Part shown: piece by piece, positions 1 to 12,700 of the stretch
Numbering within the stretch: the first letter of the stretch is position 1
Layout: each line of letters starts with the position of its first letter
Source of the DNA: Ceratodon purpureus
Taxonomy: Eukaryota > Streptophyta > Bryopsida > Pseudoditrichales > Ditrichaceae
Assembly (NCBI GenBank): GCA_014871385.1
Contig: CM026429.1
Coordinates: 12,003,783 to 12,067,782 of the forward strand
DNA length: 64,000 nt
Direction of reading: 5' to 3'
The notes under the pieces: generated by a model
Seen by the model: only the letters and a program-made list of their open reading frames with translations
Told to the model about the DNA's origin: nothing
Database searches by the model: none
Made by a program: the position numbers and the translations under genes

Positions 1-2033
1 TGGTCTTCACAATAGATACCAAAGTCTATAGTGGATTGTCCTTCATTGTGCTTATTTGGTAACAATTATAGATTGACTTTGTGTCAAACAAAACTTGAGT
101 CAACATTTCTGCCAATCCAAACTTCATTACTTTCTTTGAAAGTTGATCATTTTTTCATAAAATATACAATACATGATAAGGTTCTTGTCTTATATAAGGT
201 TTTGTCATATTATTGTTGATCAATCCTTTGACAATCATTGGCACAAAACCTATGCTCGTTCAAAAATAAGCTAAATTTTAATCAGTCAAAATTTTGTAAT
301 AACAATGAATCAATTACTACAGCTTCTTCTATTTTTTTAGAATTCTGCAATTTGTTTCTAATTTTTCTATGAATTTGGAAATATTTAGTTCATGGATCTT
401 GACTTTTTAAGTTTCACATAATGACCAAACCAAGGCTTCAAATTGTATTCTGTTGTAACTTTTAAGTACAAGACTTTAAACTCTTATCTTCTTTTTATCT
501 AAAATTTTAAAGGTCAACATGTCAATTTATTTGGTTGAAATTTTCCAACTTTTAATTAGAATTTTTACTAAAGAATAAACCGCAAAAGCTGTTAAACCAA
601 GAATATTTCTGCAGTCAAACCAAGAATACAAATTAATACAATGAGGTAACTTTTCTATGAGCATGGAAATGGGCTCCATCATTCATAGTTTAAATTTTAA
701 CTATGAGTTAAAAAAATTCAATCAAAATTTAAATAGATTTCAATTTTGAGCCGCATAGAAAATCTAGTTGAACATGAATAAATGGATGAGTAATTAAAAT
801 CCATCAATTCAACATTTGAATTTAAATCATGTAAATCATTCAATTAAATTAATTAGTATATAATTTTATGAACATTACTTCTTAATTTTTCTTTAATTGA
901 ATAAATCATTCAAGAATTCTATTGAATTAAGAGCATGATGTTGAAACAATTTTACCTAAAAATATAGTAATTTGAAATAATTGATATATTTTTTAATATA
1001 TCAAAGTGATTTGGTTGCTATGTAAGCATTTCAAGTTGAAGTTGCTTTTGGATGTTTTGGCTACTATAATTTCATTGTCTATACATGCTAAAATGAAAAA
1101 TTGAAAAAAAACACCATATAATGCATATAAAATAGCAATAATCTTTGTTGTCCTAGCATTCACAATTTCACTTATATCTAATGTCAAGATTTAAATTCAA
1201 AGGCCTTAAATATATTTGCCTTAACTGTTTTTATCTATAATCATTGATGGAGATTAACTAAGAAACTGAAACGACACGTTTTCCTAGGATTAAAGATATT
1301 AAAAAAATGATTTCTTCCATTCCAAAATAACAACATATACTAATTGGTAATACTGTAAATAAAATTCACTCAACCGTTGGAGGAGGCACTATCGCTAGAA
1401 TAGTGCAAATTTCCACTTGGATTCAAAGGACCATAGTAGACAAATTTTTGCCCTTATGACAACCACATTTGAATATTTTTCTCCATAAGGTATGAACACC
1501 TATACCCGGCCCCCCTCAAAGGCGTCCCTGTCATATTCTTGCTCCACTAGAGATTTAACCACCCTATAATTATCCATAATGTACCCCATGCTTACATGCA
1601 CTAGGGTGTACGACTATATGTCAACCTATATTGGTCACTTCAAAAATTTGTAGTTATTATTACTAGAGCTTTTAAATATCCTAAAAATGGGAAAATTTTG
1701 TCTTTTCTTATTATTAGTCACTGAAAAATAGTAAGCCACTCATTCCACCTCTACAACTATAGTAAATTCCTTAAATGTACAAAAATAGATGTTCATACCT
1801 TAGTTCAACTAAATCTCCATGTGCGGCCTCCAGTTGAAACAAATCCCTACCAAAAAAGCACCTCAAATCTGAACTAAACGCCCTCAACAGCCCCCCTTCT
1901 AGAATAGTAGACCTTCTCCCAAACCCACACCTGTCAGTCTCAGACCGGAAGAAACGGTCACCCAAAGGTGCCAGTTTTCCCACAAAACTGACTCCTTCAA
2001 GCAACGTTCAGGTTGCGTAGAAAATCCAAGCTC
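1..2033. other. AT-rich intergenic DNA, no gene seen
   Basis: Strongly AT-rich with many short A/T runs. No open frame of convincing length or composition is present on either strand. The longest candidate, on the minus strand at 1771-2004, has no ATG start and no family resemblance. The last 100 bases probably include the promoter and leader of the OTU gene that follows. No repeat ends or RNA gene were recognised. Confidence 0.6.
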
Positions 2034-5000
2034 ATGTCGGTGAGCTCAACAGGCGGTGCATCATCATCATCATCATCGCCGCCATCATCTGCAATCCACA
2101 CTTTGGGTGAGTCCAGTACTGTTCGCTACTCTCATACAGCTGATCATGTGCTAGATTAACTTAGATTTCATCCTTCCCTCAAAGCCAATTCACTTCACAG
2201 TTTGCATTCATGGAGTGACCCATGTGCAGTGGCAAACAATCCTCTCAGAAAGCAGATCAAGTGTTGTGTAAGTTTGTGAATTCGTCGTGAATTTGAGCTT
2301 CTAGGTTAGAATTTGTGCACTTGGGTTCATGGTTAGATGCAGCTTCAGAGCTTTGTGGATTCTGTGTAGTTTGTGCAAAAGCTAGGTCCATGGAATTGGT
2401 GGAGAGGTTTGGTTAGGTTTGGTTAGGTTTGATGAGGATGGTGAATTTGGTGGTTGTTTGTTAGTAGACTAATCACTGAGTGGGTACTTAGTTGTTGTAC
2501 AGGGTTTTGGGGCAGTTTTTAGGTCTTGGAGATTGCAGTTCACTCAGTATTGGATCATGTTTGTTGCACTGGGTCATGGTGTTGGATTTTTCTTTTCAGA
2601 TTGGAGAGGAGGATTGAATTGAAGACGGTAGCTACAAATATTTTCAAGTACTCGACCATGTGGCGTTCACGAGTAAGTTGCTGGCTCTCTCGTGTTTTTT
2701 TTTTTTTTAAGGACTCATCAATTGAATCCATTCAGGTTGTTTTTAGGACTTAGTGTTAGGGTTTTGAGGAAGAGGAAAGAGGAGATGTCTGGGAGAGTGT
2801 TCTCGAGTTTTAGGGTTGTATCCAAAAGTACAGGGTTTAACCATCTCTGGTGGATTATTGTTGTGGAATGTAGGCTGCTGTTTGTGTAGATTACTTTGAC
2901 AATTCAGCTACAATCATGATGCGGATGCAAGAGAATCAAGTATCATATTCTGTAGAGAAAGATGGTGAGACCAACATTTGGGACGGAGGTCAATGTGAAG
3001 TTGTAGGGGAGGGGATTTATGATGGAGAAGCCGAGGGAGAAGGACAAGAATTGGGCGGGATCACATCAATAACTAATTCTCTTCCTCCAGAATATGAAGT
3101 GGACGAGCAAGAGCTTCAACTTGCTTTGGCCATGTCTGAAGAGGATCCTCGGATGGACGAAGAGCTGGCAAAACGTCTCAGTGAGCTCGATTCAGTACCT
3201 GTAAGACATGCAATTTCAATCAATTAAGTTTGGTGCTAGAATGCAGACTGTTGTTTTCTTGTATGTAGGTTATTGTCGTTTTACATAATCCTCTAATCTG
3301 GCAAGATCGTCAAATTTATAGGATATGTCTATTTCATGTCACTTGTTCATGTAGCAGCTATTTCTGATGTAATAATGGTTTTCCTGTAAAGCTGTTCTTC
3401 ACTCTAAACTTCATATGTGCAGCATGTGCCGAAAGTTAACACGGAGATTCTTCCTGTGGAGGCGTCCGATGATAAGCAACGCTTGACAGACAGGTGCTTA
3501 CGGATGAACCGAAGTTTGGTTTTTCAGAATTCTAACTGTAGTGTGGCAGAATCATATTTATTTATACTCTTGCTTCATTGATTTGGACTCACATTTGTTT
3601 AGACGGTTGGTTGTTGATGCTGTCTTCCCTATCTGAAAGTGTTAGATTGCTTTGGGGAATTGGTTGACTGGATTGTTTGACATTTCAGAATAAGTTTGTA
3701 TGGATTGGCTGAGCGGAAAGTGGCAGGCGATGGAAATTGTCAGGTTGTTACTTTCGTTTCGTGCATCTTCAAAAAAATTCTAATAAGCAGATTAAGATTA
3801 GTTTAGGACTCGGTGTTTGATTTCTAATATTCACTTGTCTGGATGTCTGTTGGAGTTCAGTTTCGAGCATTGTCAGACCAGCTTTATCGCACACCAGATC
3901 ATCACATGTTTGTGAGGAAGAAAGTGGTTGATCAGGTTAATATTTTTGAAACTCTCTATCTTGTTAGTATGTTCCTGTAAATATAAAATGGAAGGTTTTA
4001 TTTTCTACACTTAGGTGAGTGGTCCGGTATGACGCTCCGTGTCTTGATGTTGTCTATCCTTGCTGAGGCAGCTGGAAAGAACAGTTTTAAGATACTGTTA
4101 AATTTTTGACATGTCTAAGTTGCTAATTCTATCAGTATCATGGTACACATCTCATATTTTTAAACGTTTAATGTGTGTTCCGGGGTTAACAGCTGACAGA
4201 GGCACGGGACTCTTACTCCGGTTATGTCCCAATGGAATACAACAAGTACCTCAAGAACATGGCTAGGTAGCTTTTAAACCATCTCCTTCATAATGAATTA
4301 TGTTGTTAAAACTATTACTTGGTAAACATGAGCATTGTATTTTGCAAGTCAGCATTTGGAACATTCCAATCCAAAAACTTCCCTAGAGACTGATGAGGCA
4401 ATTTGTACTGAAAGGTACGGCGAATGGGGTGATCACGTCACGTTGCAAGCTGCTGCGGACTTTGTAAAGCTCCTCCTTTTGTTATGATTTTTTCGATGCA
4501 TAGCCTACCTGACAATGAAAGTTTTGCTTATAGCAGTTGGTTTATTTGTCGCTGGTGTGTGACTCCTTGTTCAAAATTCTTATTGGTCATATGGGTGCAG
4601 TATGGGGTGAAAATTTCCTTGATAACCTCCTTCAAAGGAACCCATTTCATTGAGATTATACCTGCTCAACAGAAATCAAATCGAGGTATTTCCTTTCTGC
4701 ATATTCTGTGTTCATGGGTATTTTTGTTAATTATTATTCCTTTTCTCATTTGTCACCACATAGGTCCTTTGATACAAGATGCAGAATCAAAACTTGTAGG
4801 ATTAATAAGAAGATCTTGAAGCAATTTCTAATCTCTTGTATTCACTGGCTGTATGTCTCAAGAATGTTGTGTATAATAGGTTCCATTGAATTTTGATTTC
4901 AGGGCTTTTCCTTAGTTTCTGGTCTGAAATTCACTATAATTCAATTTACCCAGCTGAAGGTATGTTCCCATCCTGCATCTCAAAGTTTTGTAAGATGATT

Positions 5001-5130
5001 TGCGTTCATGCAGAGAAAGGAGGTCAAGTTAAATGCATGTTGATTTCTGATATGCTATGTTGCATTCTGTGTTCAACCAGAAAGCTACAACTTCACAAAG
5101 AAAAAAAAGAAGCCGTGGTTTTCCTTTTAA
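2034..5130 (+). CDS. OTU-domain cysteine protease (deubiquitinase), ten exons
   Basis: Predicted ubiquitin-removing cysteine protease of the plant OTU family. Exons: 2034-2106, 2890-3200, 3423-3493, 3689-3743, 3861-3935, 4193-4266, 4415-4463, 4601-4685, 4903-4959, 5081-5130. All junctions are GT-AG and phases agree, giving about 299 aa. The OTU signature GDGNCQFRAL places the catalytic Cys near residue 169. GEWGDHVTLQAAA and FLSFWSEIHYNSIYP follow, with the catalytic His near 275. The N-terminal half is acidic and contains ELQLALAMSEED, which fits a ubiquitin-interacting motif. The protein ends in a lysine-rich tail (KKKKKPWFSF). The first exon encodes a Ser run from a CAT-type microsatellite. 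If that exon is noncoding, translation would start at the ATG at 2916 (266 aa). The family call is firm; the start is less certain. Confidence 0.88.
2055..2077. repeat. Trinucleotide microsatellite (CAT/TCA)n
   Basis: A run of six CAT/TCA units lies in the proposed first OTU exon, where it would encode consecutive serines. Length polymorphism is likely. Confidence 0.7.
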
Positions 5131-6022
5131 GGATTTAAAAATTCTCGTCCACATCGAGTTCAGATCAAGTTGCAGCTCCTGGTTAGTACTTTAGCTTCCC
5201 CCCTTATTCAAAAAATGCTGAATGTGTGTAAGGACATTATGTTCATCACTTGTATTCCCCATTTGTCATTTGTTTGACGAAATACTTTCAGTATAAAATA
5301 CTTATCAACAAGTATTTTTGGAACTTCAATCTTATGTACTTATGATGATTATAGAGTACAGTACTTTAGAAGACTTTCTTTTTTTGAGAATCTTAAACAT
5401 TTTCTTGGTATGCATTGCATTATCGAGTTTGTAAAGGGTACTTTTTGATATACTTCAGCTAGTTGGTGTTAATAAGTGTATCACACATGGATAGTGTGAT
5501 GAGACTTGTTTTGTCCCGTGTGGCAATTCATGTCTAAACACTCTCTCGCTCAATAGGCATCATAAGATTATTATATATCCACCCAATAACTTCTCCACCT
5601 GAGGATATCTATATACTAGTTTTTCAGATATCGACTGGAATATTGTTCTTTAATCGTTGGCTCTTCCAAGTTGAACAGGTTCAACCTGCAGTAATCTGCT
5701 AATTGATAAAAAAGAGTAAATATACCAAGTAATAGCGAGTTTGATCTTGTGATTCAACAAACTGGTGTTATTGTGTGCTTTCAAACTGTGATCCTACTTC
5801 TAAATGATAAGTTGCAAGTTCATCCTGTGTATCATTACATAAATTCATGCTGTTTTATTTGAAAAATGTAGTGCAAATCATGGTACAGTTGCCGTACTCA
5901 CCAAATATTGTCAACTCCAGCATTCGGTACTAACGCTGTCGTATTTATTCCAAGCCTCAATACTAATTCTATCGCATCCATAAAGCCCTTGCATATGCAA
6001 ACATATAATCTCTAATAGCCTC
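5131..6022. other. Intergenic between convergent OTU and lectin genes
   Basis: About 890 bases between two genes that converge, so it holds both 3' UTRs. It is AT-rich, with no supported open frame, repeat or RNA gene. Confidence 0.6.
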
Positions 6023-7263
6023 CTAATTGACAGTGCTACCAAGTACCCAAGTCGTGCTGAACTTGAAGTCGTAGATCTTGTACACGCCATTGGGCGTTTC
6101 AGGAACCCTGGACGAGAATCCAACATACGAAAAGTCCTTCACTTCTTTAGCCAGGTCGAGGCCAGTGTAGCTGATCGCAATGTTGGCATTCTGCCTCTTC
6201 GGTGTCTGGTCAACCTTCACCTTGTGGATGTACACCTGAATCGTCTTCTTCAAAGCGTTGTATTCAATCCACACACCAATCTGCACAACCCACACATCAC
6301 TCAATCTCGTCAATCAATCCACTCATGTAACCATCCCTTACAACAGAACAGAATGAGACTAAACCAGTACACAAATTTAACAAAAAATCGATCAAAACTA
6401 GTCTTGCGCACACTGGGAAAGATTACCTAAGACTAAAGCTCGAAATAAATTAAGTGTAGCCATGGTTTGAAAGAAAATGCGTCACCTATGCAGCATTCAG
6501 CTTGAGAAAATTTTCTAACATGCATGAGCTTGCATTGAACATTGGCAAAGAGAATTCACAGCTTCAAAATGTGATTCACATCAGCAAAGTCCATTGAGCT
6601 TTGCAAGTTGGTAACTGGTGCACTCACCTTGGAGTCGATGATGGTGGCGGGGTCGCCCAAGTACTTGGTCTTCACAGACTTGACGCTGTTGATGTCGAGG
6701 CCGATGTGAGGGATCTGGGGGTCGAAGCCATTGGGCTCAATGCGGGAGATGTCGAGCTCGACAGCCACTGTCTTAGTGTTAGCGCCGTTCTTCGACGCAC
6801 CCGTCTTCTCATCAATCGGGAACAAGCCGAAACTCTCTTGCCCAGTTCCAATAACCGACAACGACGGGGTGATGGCAAACGCGAGCCCACCGCCGCTGAA
6901 AAGCTCCCGCACGGTGAACTCCGAGGACCGGTCGAAGTTGACGGTGAAGTAGGCCGAGAACGACGCCACGTACTTGGAGCCGCGCTTCCACAGCTGCACG
7001 GGGGTCGCGTACTGGTACCGCGCGGACACCACGTCGTTGTCGTTCGACAAAACTAGCGCGGTCGGCGACGTCCCCGGCGTGCAGATGAACTTGGTGTCCA
7101 CCCCAATGGCAGGATCGACACTGCACGTAAACCTCTTGTCCAAGGGTGGGAACGCAATGCTCACTCCCTTGGGCGGTGTCTCCGCCGCACTAGTACTAGC
7201 TATCTGCAACAATGCCAGGATTGCCACTAGACAGAGCAGCACGGAACCATTTCGGCTAGCCAT
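6023..7263 (-). CDS. Secreted legume-type (L-type) lectin domain protein, two exons
   Basis: Predicted soluble carbohydrate-binding protein of the secretory pathway. Exon 1 is 7263-6628 and exon 2 is 6280-6023, joined in phase 0 (donor AAG/GTGAGTG), giving 297 aa. Residues 1-27 form a signal peptide with a hydrophobic core (LLCLVAILALLQ). The lectin fold spans about 35-290. Landmarks are GGGLAFAITP at 124-133, the metal-binding stretch VAVELD....N..D....HIGLDINS (E169, D171, N178, D181, H186), VWIEYN, and the C-terminal YVGFSS...KIYDFKFSTTW strand. Cys47 and Cys61 could form a disulfide. No transmembrane or kinase segment follows, so this is not a lectin receptor kinase. The Asp of the classic GDGxAF motif is Gly here, so sugar affinity is uncertain. 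The start at 7263 is the first true ATG of the frame. Confidence 0.9.
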
Positions 7264-9778
7264 CGATGGACCCAACTTTGTGTGCACCGAATCTCCTCTC
7301 CTCGGACAGCTCTCTACGTCGACTCTCCTCTTCTAGATGCTCAAGGTTCCTCTACACATATGGATCCAGATTGCGGAAACATAAGATGATGACTGTTCTC
7401 GCAACTCACCGAGATTATATTCGCAGTACCACTGGCGTACGTATTGACTTCGGATGGTGTTGACTGGGATCAGAGTGTCACGAAAGTCCACCCATTCGGA
7501 AGCTCAGGTGCGTAATTCGGTCCATTCGCTCTGCGTTTACAACGAAGTAATGTTGTCCGTTTTACTAGGTACTTGGCCTGAGTATCATGCAGGTATTGCA
7601 TTGGTATCATGTTAGTATCATACAGATATGATGGCGATTGTGGACGTGATAGGCTTGCTTTGAAGAGTGAAGACTCTGGATGTGTAAGATAGTCAACGGG
7701 CTTATCGTGAAGGCCTAGCTGTTTACGACACCTTGTTTGTGATTGGCACCGCCGCCTATGATGAATTAGTCACGGAGGGCTCCAGATGTAAACAGCAGAG
7801 TCGTAGACTTCCATTTTAAGATACTTGGACTGTTGCGGCTGTGAGAACTTAGAGGGGAAGATTTGTGGAAAGAGGGCTTGCGGTAGAGCATACATGTGAA
7901 TTTTGTTGTGAATCTACAGCGGTGGATGGTGAAGGAAGCTGAGAGGTGTCGCAAGTGGGACATGAAGGAATTACCGATGCACATAAGAGAAAGTGGATGT
8001 ACTGTGCAGTACAGTAGAGTTTATGTCTGAGAAAGTGGATGTTAATGTGAGCCCTCTTGGTCCAAGCTCTTCTGGAGGTTTTGATGCACCTGTAAATCGT
8101 GGGACTGCGTACATATTTGGAGGCCGTGAATCCGGATTTCAGCTGATTTTTGGCCCAACTCAAGTCTGTCTGGACGTGCAAGCAGCATGTGAAACTGATG
8201 CTATGGTCCCACATCTTTTAACTTTGGTAAATGCAAAAACAATAAAAACATAAAGCAGAGCAAATTTACCTCATCCTAACTAGTCTGTCATCAAGACGAG
8301 AGCTCGTTGCACTAAGATTGGAATAATTACAAGAGCGGTGACTGTGCCAACATCAAAACCAGCTAGAGAAGAACAAGGCATAATTTGATTAAAACATGCA
8401 AGATTTCACAGTCAGAGAAAATTCAAGAAAATTTTCAAGTCCTGAGGATTTAAGGGCAATTGTAACGGTGAAGTCCCACACATCCACATGTGACGAGCTC
8501 GAGAACATATTTGTGGGAGATTGGGAATAGCTAGATCTGATACATTGACAAGGACCTTTTGCGGCACCAATTGGAACAAGATAAACCTGATTCATGTGAA
8601 GGGGATATATGATTGTAATTGTGAGCTCAAACCTTACCCTCCTTGAATTGCTACGCCCTATGGAGATCTCTTCGAAATTGCATGAGCTCTGCATCATAAA
8701 AATCTGTATAAAATCAGCATGGAACAAATCCAGAAACAGTAAGATCTGTCATGTATCCCATGACGTTTCTAATCAACCACCTAGTGTCAAAAGTTTTCAG
8801 TACGTCCTGTATAATCTATTCAGCTTTTGTCCTAGAAATGGCTTCGACGGTCTTCTTCCAAGCTATACGCCCACATTCAAGAAGAGAAAGGTGGTTACTT
8901 GTTGTTTGGTTCCATGTAATTATTTTTCAGTTAAATCTTCTGTTTTGTACAGAACAACCAATCTGCATGCATTTGATGTTCGTGTTAGTGGACTTGTATC
9001 TGTTATATTCTATATGATATCTTAAGCCGAATGGTGCTCTCAAGTCCATTGGTCTTGGATGTTCACAGCTTATGGGGCAATTCTGTACTAAGAGAAGCTC
9101 ACTAAATGCTTCGTACTTGTAGATTCTGAATTGTCTACCATATCCTATTCGACAAAGCAAACTTTCATTTGCAGAACAGGATAGACATCTGCCATTAATA
9201 TTGTACACTTGACCCCCCCCCCCCCCCCCCCCAGTGTGTCATTTAGGAATATTTGGTTTAGAATAAAAATATGAGCACATACCATTCATAGTATAACATC
9301 CAACTCAGAGGCTTTTCAAAAAAGTAGTCACCGTTCGTTTATTATCAATGTAGCGCATCAGTATAATACTACGGTACAGCTCAGATTGATCCTTCCCATC
9401 AACACTCTTGAAGAATGATCCTTTGGCAATCAAAGATACTAGTCTTTCATGGAGGATGGAGCCATCTAGAACCCTCTTAAAGGTCCTCTAATAATCATCA
9501 GCTTCAGGTCAAAGGGATTTACCAACTCAATCTACACAACTCTACTCCACTCCAGCTCAAAGCCAGACTCAGCTTTGAGGTGGTCAATCCCGAATGCAGG
9601 CGGTAGATCACAACAAAATGATGAATTTTCTACAAGCCCCATCAATAAGCATGTGATGCTGGTGCTGGGAAGAACTAGCCTTCGAGAAAAACAGCACTTG
9701 AGGATGAGTTACCCATAGAAATGAGATCATTAACACTTGAATCATATCTAGGGGGACTGCACTACAATTAACAGTTGG
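7264..9778. other. Intergenic between lectin and starch synthase genes
   Basis: About 2.5 kb holding the lectin promoter and the starch synthase 3' end. Open frames at 7993-8253, 8609-9025 and 8751-9017 show no recognisable domain, splice partner or codon signature, so I do not call them. The only conspicuous structure is a cytosine homopolymer at 9213-9232. Confidence 0.55.
9213..9232. repeat. Cytosine homopolymer, 20 bases
   Basis: Twenty consecutive C in an otherwise AT-rich spacer. Such runs are unstable and difficult to sequence, so the true length may differ. Confidence 0.8.
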
Positions 9779-12700
9779 TTACCAAGTGAACTTAGCTGCA
9801 AGAAGCACTTCTTCGTACTGCTGAGCTGCATGGTCCCAGCTCAAATCCTGTTGCATGCCCCGATGCTGAATTCCCTTCCAACTGTTCTTAAAATCCCGGT
9901 ATGTCCACATTGCATTCCCAAGAGCGTGAATAAAAGCATCCACATGTAGTGTGTCAAAAGTCCACCCCAAGCCAGATTCGTTATACGGGTTGAATCCGGA
10001 CACGGTATCCTTCAGCCCCCCAACAGCATGCACTACAGGAACTGTCCCATAACGCATGGCATACAACTGATTCAACCCACAAGGCTCAAACCGAGAAGGC
10101 ATCAAAAGGATATCAACCCCGGCAGTGATACGGTGCGCTGTGGCAACAGAGAAGCCCACCCATCCCCTCACTTTGTCCCGGTGACAGCCTTCGAAGTGCC
10201 GCAGCATGTCCTCGTAATCTTTCCTGCCGGTACCCAGCATCACGACTTGGATGTCCTGGTCCATCATCCATGGCATAGCCTGGCCTATGATATCAACGCC
10301 CTTCTGGTGGTCCAGCCGGCCTATGAATCCAAGCAATGGTACGTCCGCACGTACCGGTAAGCCCAGCTCTCTCTGCAGTGCAGCTTTGCATTGGGCTTTC
10401 CCAGAGTCCAAAGTGAGGTTGTTGTAGTTGGTGTATCCGTCGCTCCTGAGATGCACGTCTTGCTCTGGGTTCCATTCTTTGTCGTCAATACCGTTCACAA
10501 CGCCCCTTAGCTTCCAGTTGTGGTCCCTGATGACGCCATCCAAGCCCCAGCCTCCCTCTGATGTCTGGACCTCCCATGCGTAGCCGTGGCTAACAGTCAC
10601 AATGCGGTGAGCTGTAATGAGACCAGCCATGAAGATGTTGTTGTGCTCCCCTCCCTGTGGGTCGTAAAGGCGGAACTTGTCGATGTAGTGGCCGGGTAGA
10701 CCCAGTTTGTGATAATCAGCCAATGGCCCCCGGCCCTGCATGAACACAAATTCAACGGTGATCAATTTTAAATGGATTCTTTCAAAGGTTTATAATGCAT
10801 ATCTTTCTGTTTAGCACCTTATCAATTATCAAAGCTATGGTGGCTTGACAGAGGTGTCATATACTGTATATACTGGCTTATACTGTTCATTAATTGAAAG
10901 ATTTTGACAACCAAGAAGAGCTCGTGCATGCAAACAGGCAGCTCAAAGTGGAAAGAGACGCTACCTGGTGAGCCATGTTATGAATGACTAGCACTGATCG
11001 AGCGAAATTCATGTACCCATTGTCCCGGTAATATGCCTGCAGATAAACTGGCACCAATGCTGTGTGCCAGTCGTTGGCAATGAACACTAGATTTCCATCG
11101 CCGTAACAAACGCCCCCGCAAGGAACGTGCCAAGGAATCTGCATAGAAACGAAGGTACAACTATCATGATCTTGCAAAGAACTCTTCTTGCATCTTCAAG
11201 ATTTGGGATCCAGATATGGAGTCCATCTTCATAACATTGGAACAACATGAATCCTTAACAAGATTGGCAATGTGAACACTAATGGGCTAAACCTATTTCC
11301 AAAACCTGCCAGAAAAAAAAAAAAAAAAAAAAAAAAAAACCCTCACGACTCTTCCAAAGAGAGAACTTCAAAACCAACCTCGACAGCAGCTTTACAGAGC
11401 AGGATCATACGGTGCAGCACTTCCTGCAGTGCAATCAGATCCGTCAGTAACAGATTACGAAAGTAAGCATGAAGAAGTGTGTCCTAAACGTAACCTAAGC
11501 ATTTGCAGCAAGATCCACATAACAGCATAATTGTGGAATCAAAGACAGTTAAATTATTGATTAATTGAATCATTAGCATCCACACAAAAATGCCCTCTGG
11601 CATTCACTACTGCAGCTCAGTCAATGAAGCATATATACCTCTCGCTTCCCACCATATATGTTGTCTGCAAATGCATGAAAAATAGGGTTGTCGACAAAAA
11701 CAAAATCAACGCCATCTCGGAAACTGTGGAAATATCCCACTTCCATGTCCTGAAACATCCAACAAGTAAAGGCTGACATACTATTGGAAGTGATTGAAAT
11801 ACACATATTCACATATACTGCAGGATACTTATTAGAGGCTGTGAGCCCTATAGAGTTTCAAAATGCTTAGCTAGAGCTTAAACCTATCCCTCACTTGCAT
11901 CTGAGAAAAACGTCAACACCAGAAATTCACAAAAACTTTGGCCAAGATCATCCGAGCCAAAGACATAGAACATATAGCCATAAGGAGGGTTATAGGCAAC
12001 CTGTCCAGCAACATTGTAAATCCTTCGTACACCGGTTTCCCAAGCCTCAGCATAATTACTGTATCGAGGTGCTACAACCTGCGGGCAGAAACACATAACA
12101 TTAACAATCAGACAGCTTGTAGTGCTGACTGGATTACTATCTGAGTAACCAGTAGTCGCTTTTCCTTACGAAGGATCGCAGACGAAGACAGATGTTTTCT
12201 GAGTTCGAAGTAAACTGCAAAAAATTGCTCAAACCAAGGGAGGAAAAGGAGAAAATCACCATCACTCGATGACCTCTCCGAGCCAACGCCTTAGGAAGTG
12301 CTCCCACAACATCTCCCAAGCCCCCTTCGCAAATGTAAGCGATAGAAAACGTCAGTGAAACTTGCAAAGAACACCAATAAGTGACACAGAAAGAGAACAA
12401 AAAGAAAGAAGCTGGACATAATTTTCTAATTTCCTGCTCTGGTACTCCAACTAGGTTACTATCAGAGAATGTATCATGTCCTACAAGCAATGATGCAAGC
12501 GACCAACTGCTCAATTTAAACAGTAAGGCCCCACCTGTTTTAGACCAAGGTGCACATTCGGCAGCAACAACAACGATGTTCATCACATTGGGTCCAGCCA
12601 ATGGAGGCGGCTTCTCAGCAGCACTGGGAGCTGCAGCATTTGTCTCCGGTTGCTGTGGGGCAGGCTGAGAGGCATTACCACTCGTGCCCTCCCGGCCATG

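Noticed and set aside
1771-2004. 77-codon minus-strand frame upstream of the OTU gene
   Set aside because: It lacks an ATG start and any family resemblance.
6601-7056. 151-codon plus-strand frame
   Set aside because: It is antisense to the lectin first exon.
7993-8253. 86-codon plus-strand frame with PSSSGGFDAP
   Set aside because: No domain, no splice partner and no composition bias. It sits in an otherwise noncoding spacer.
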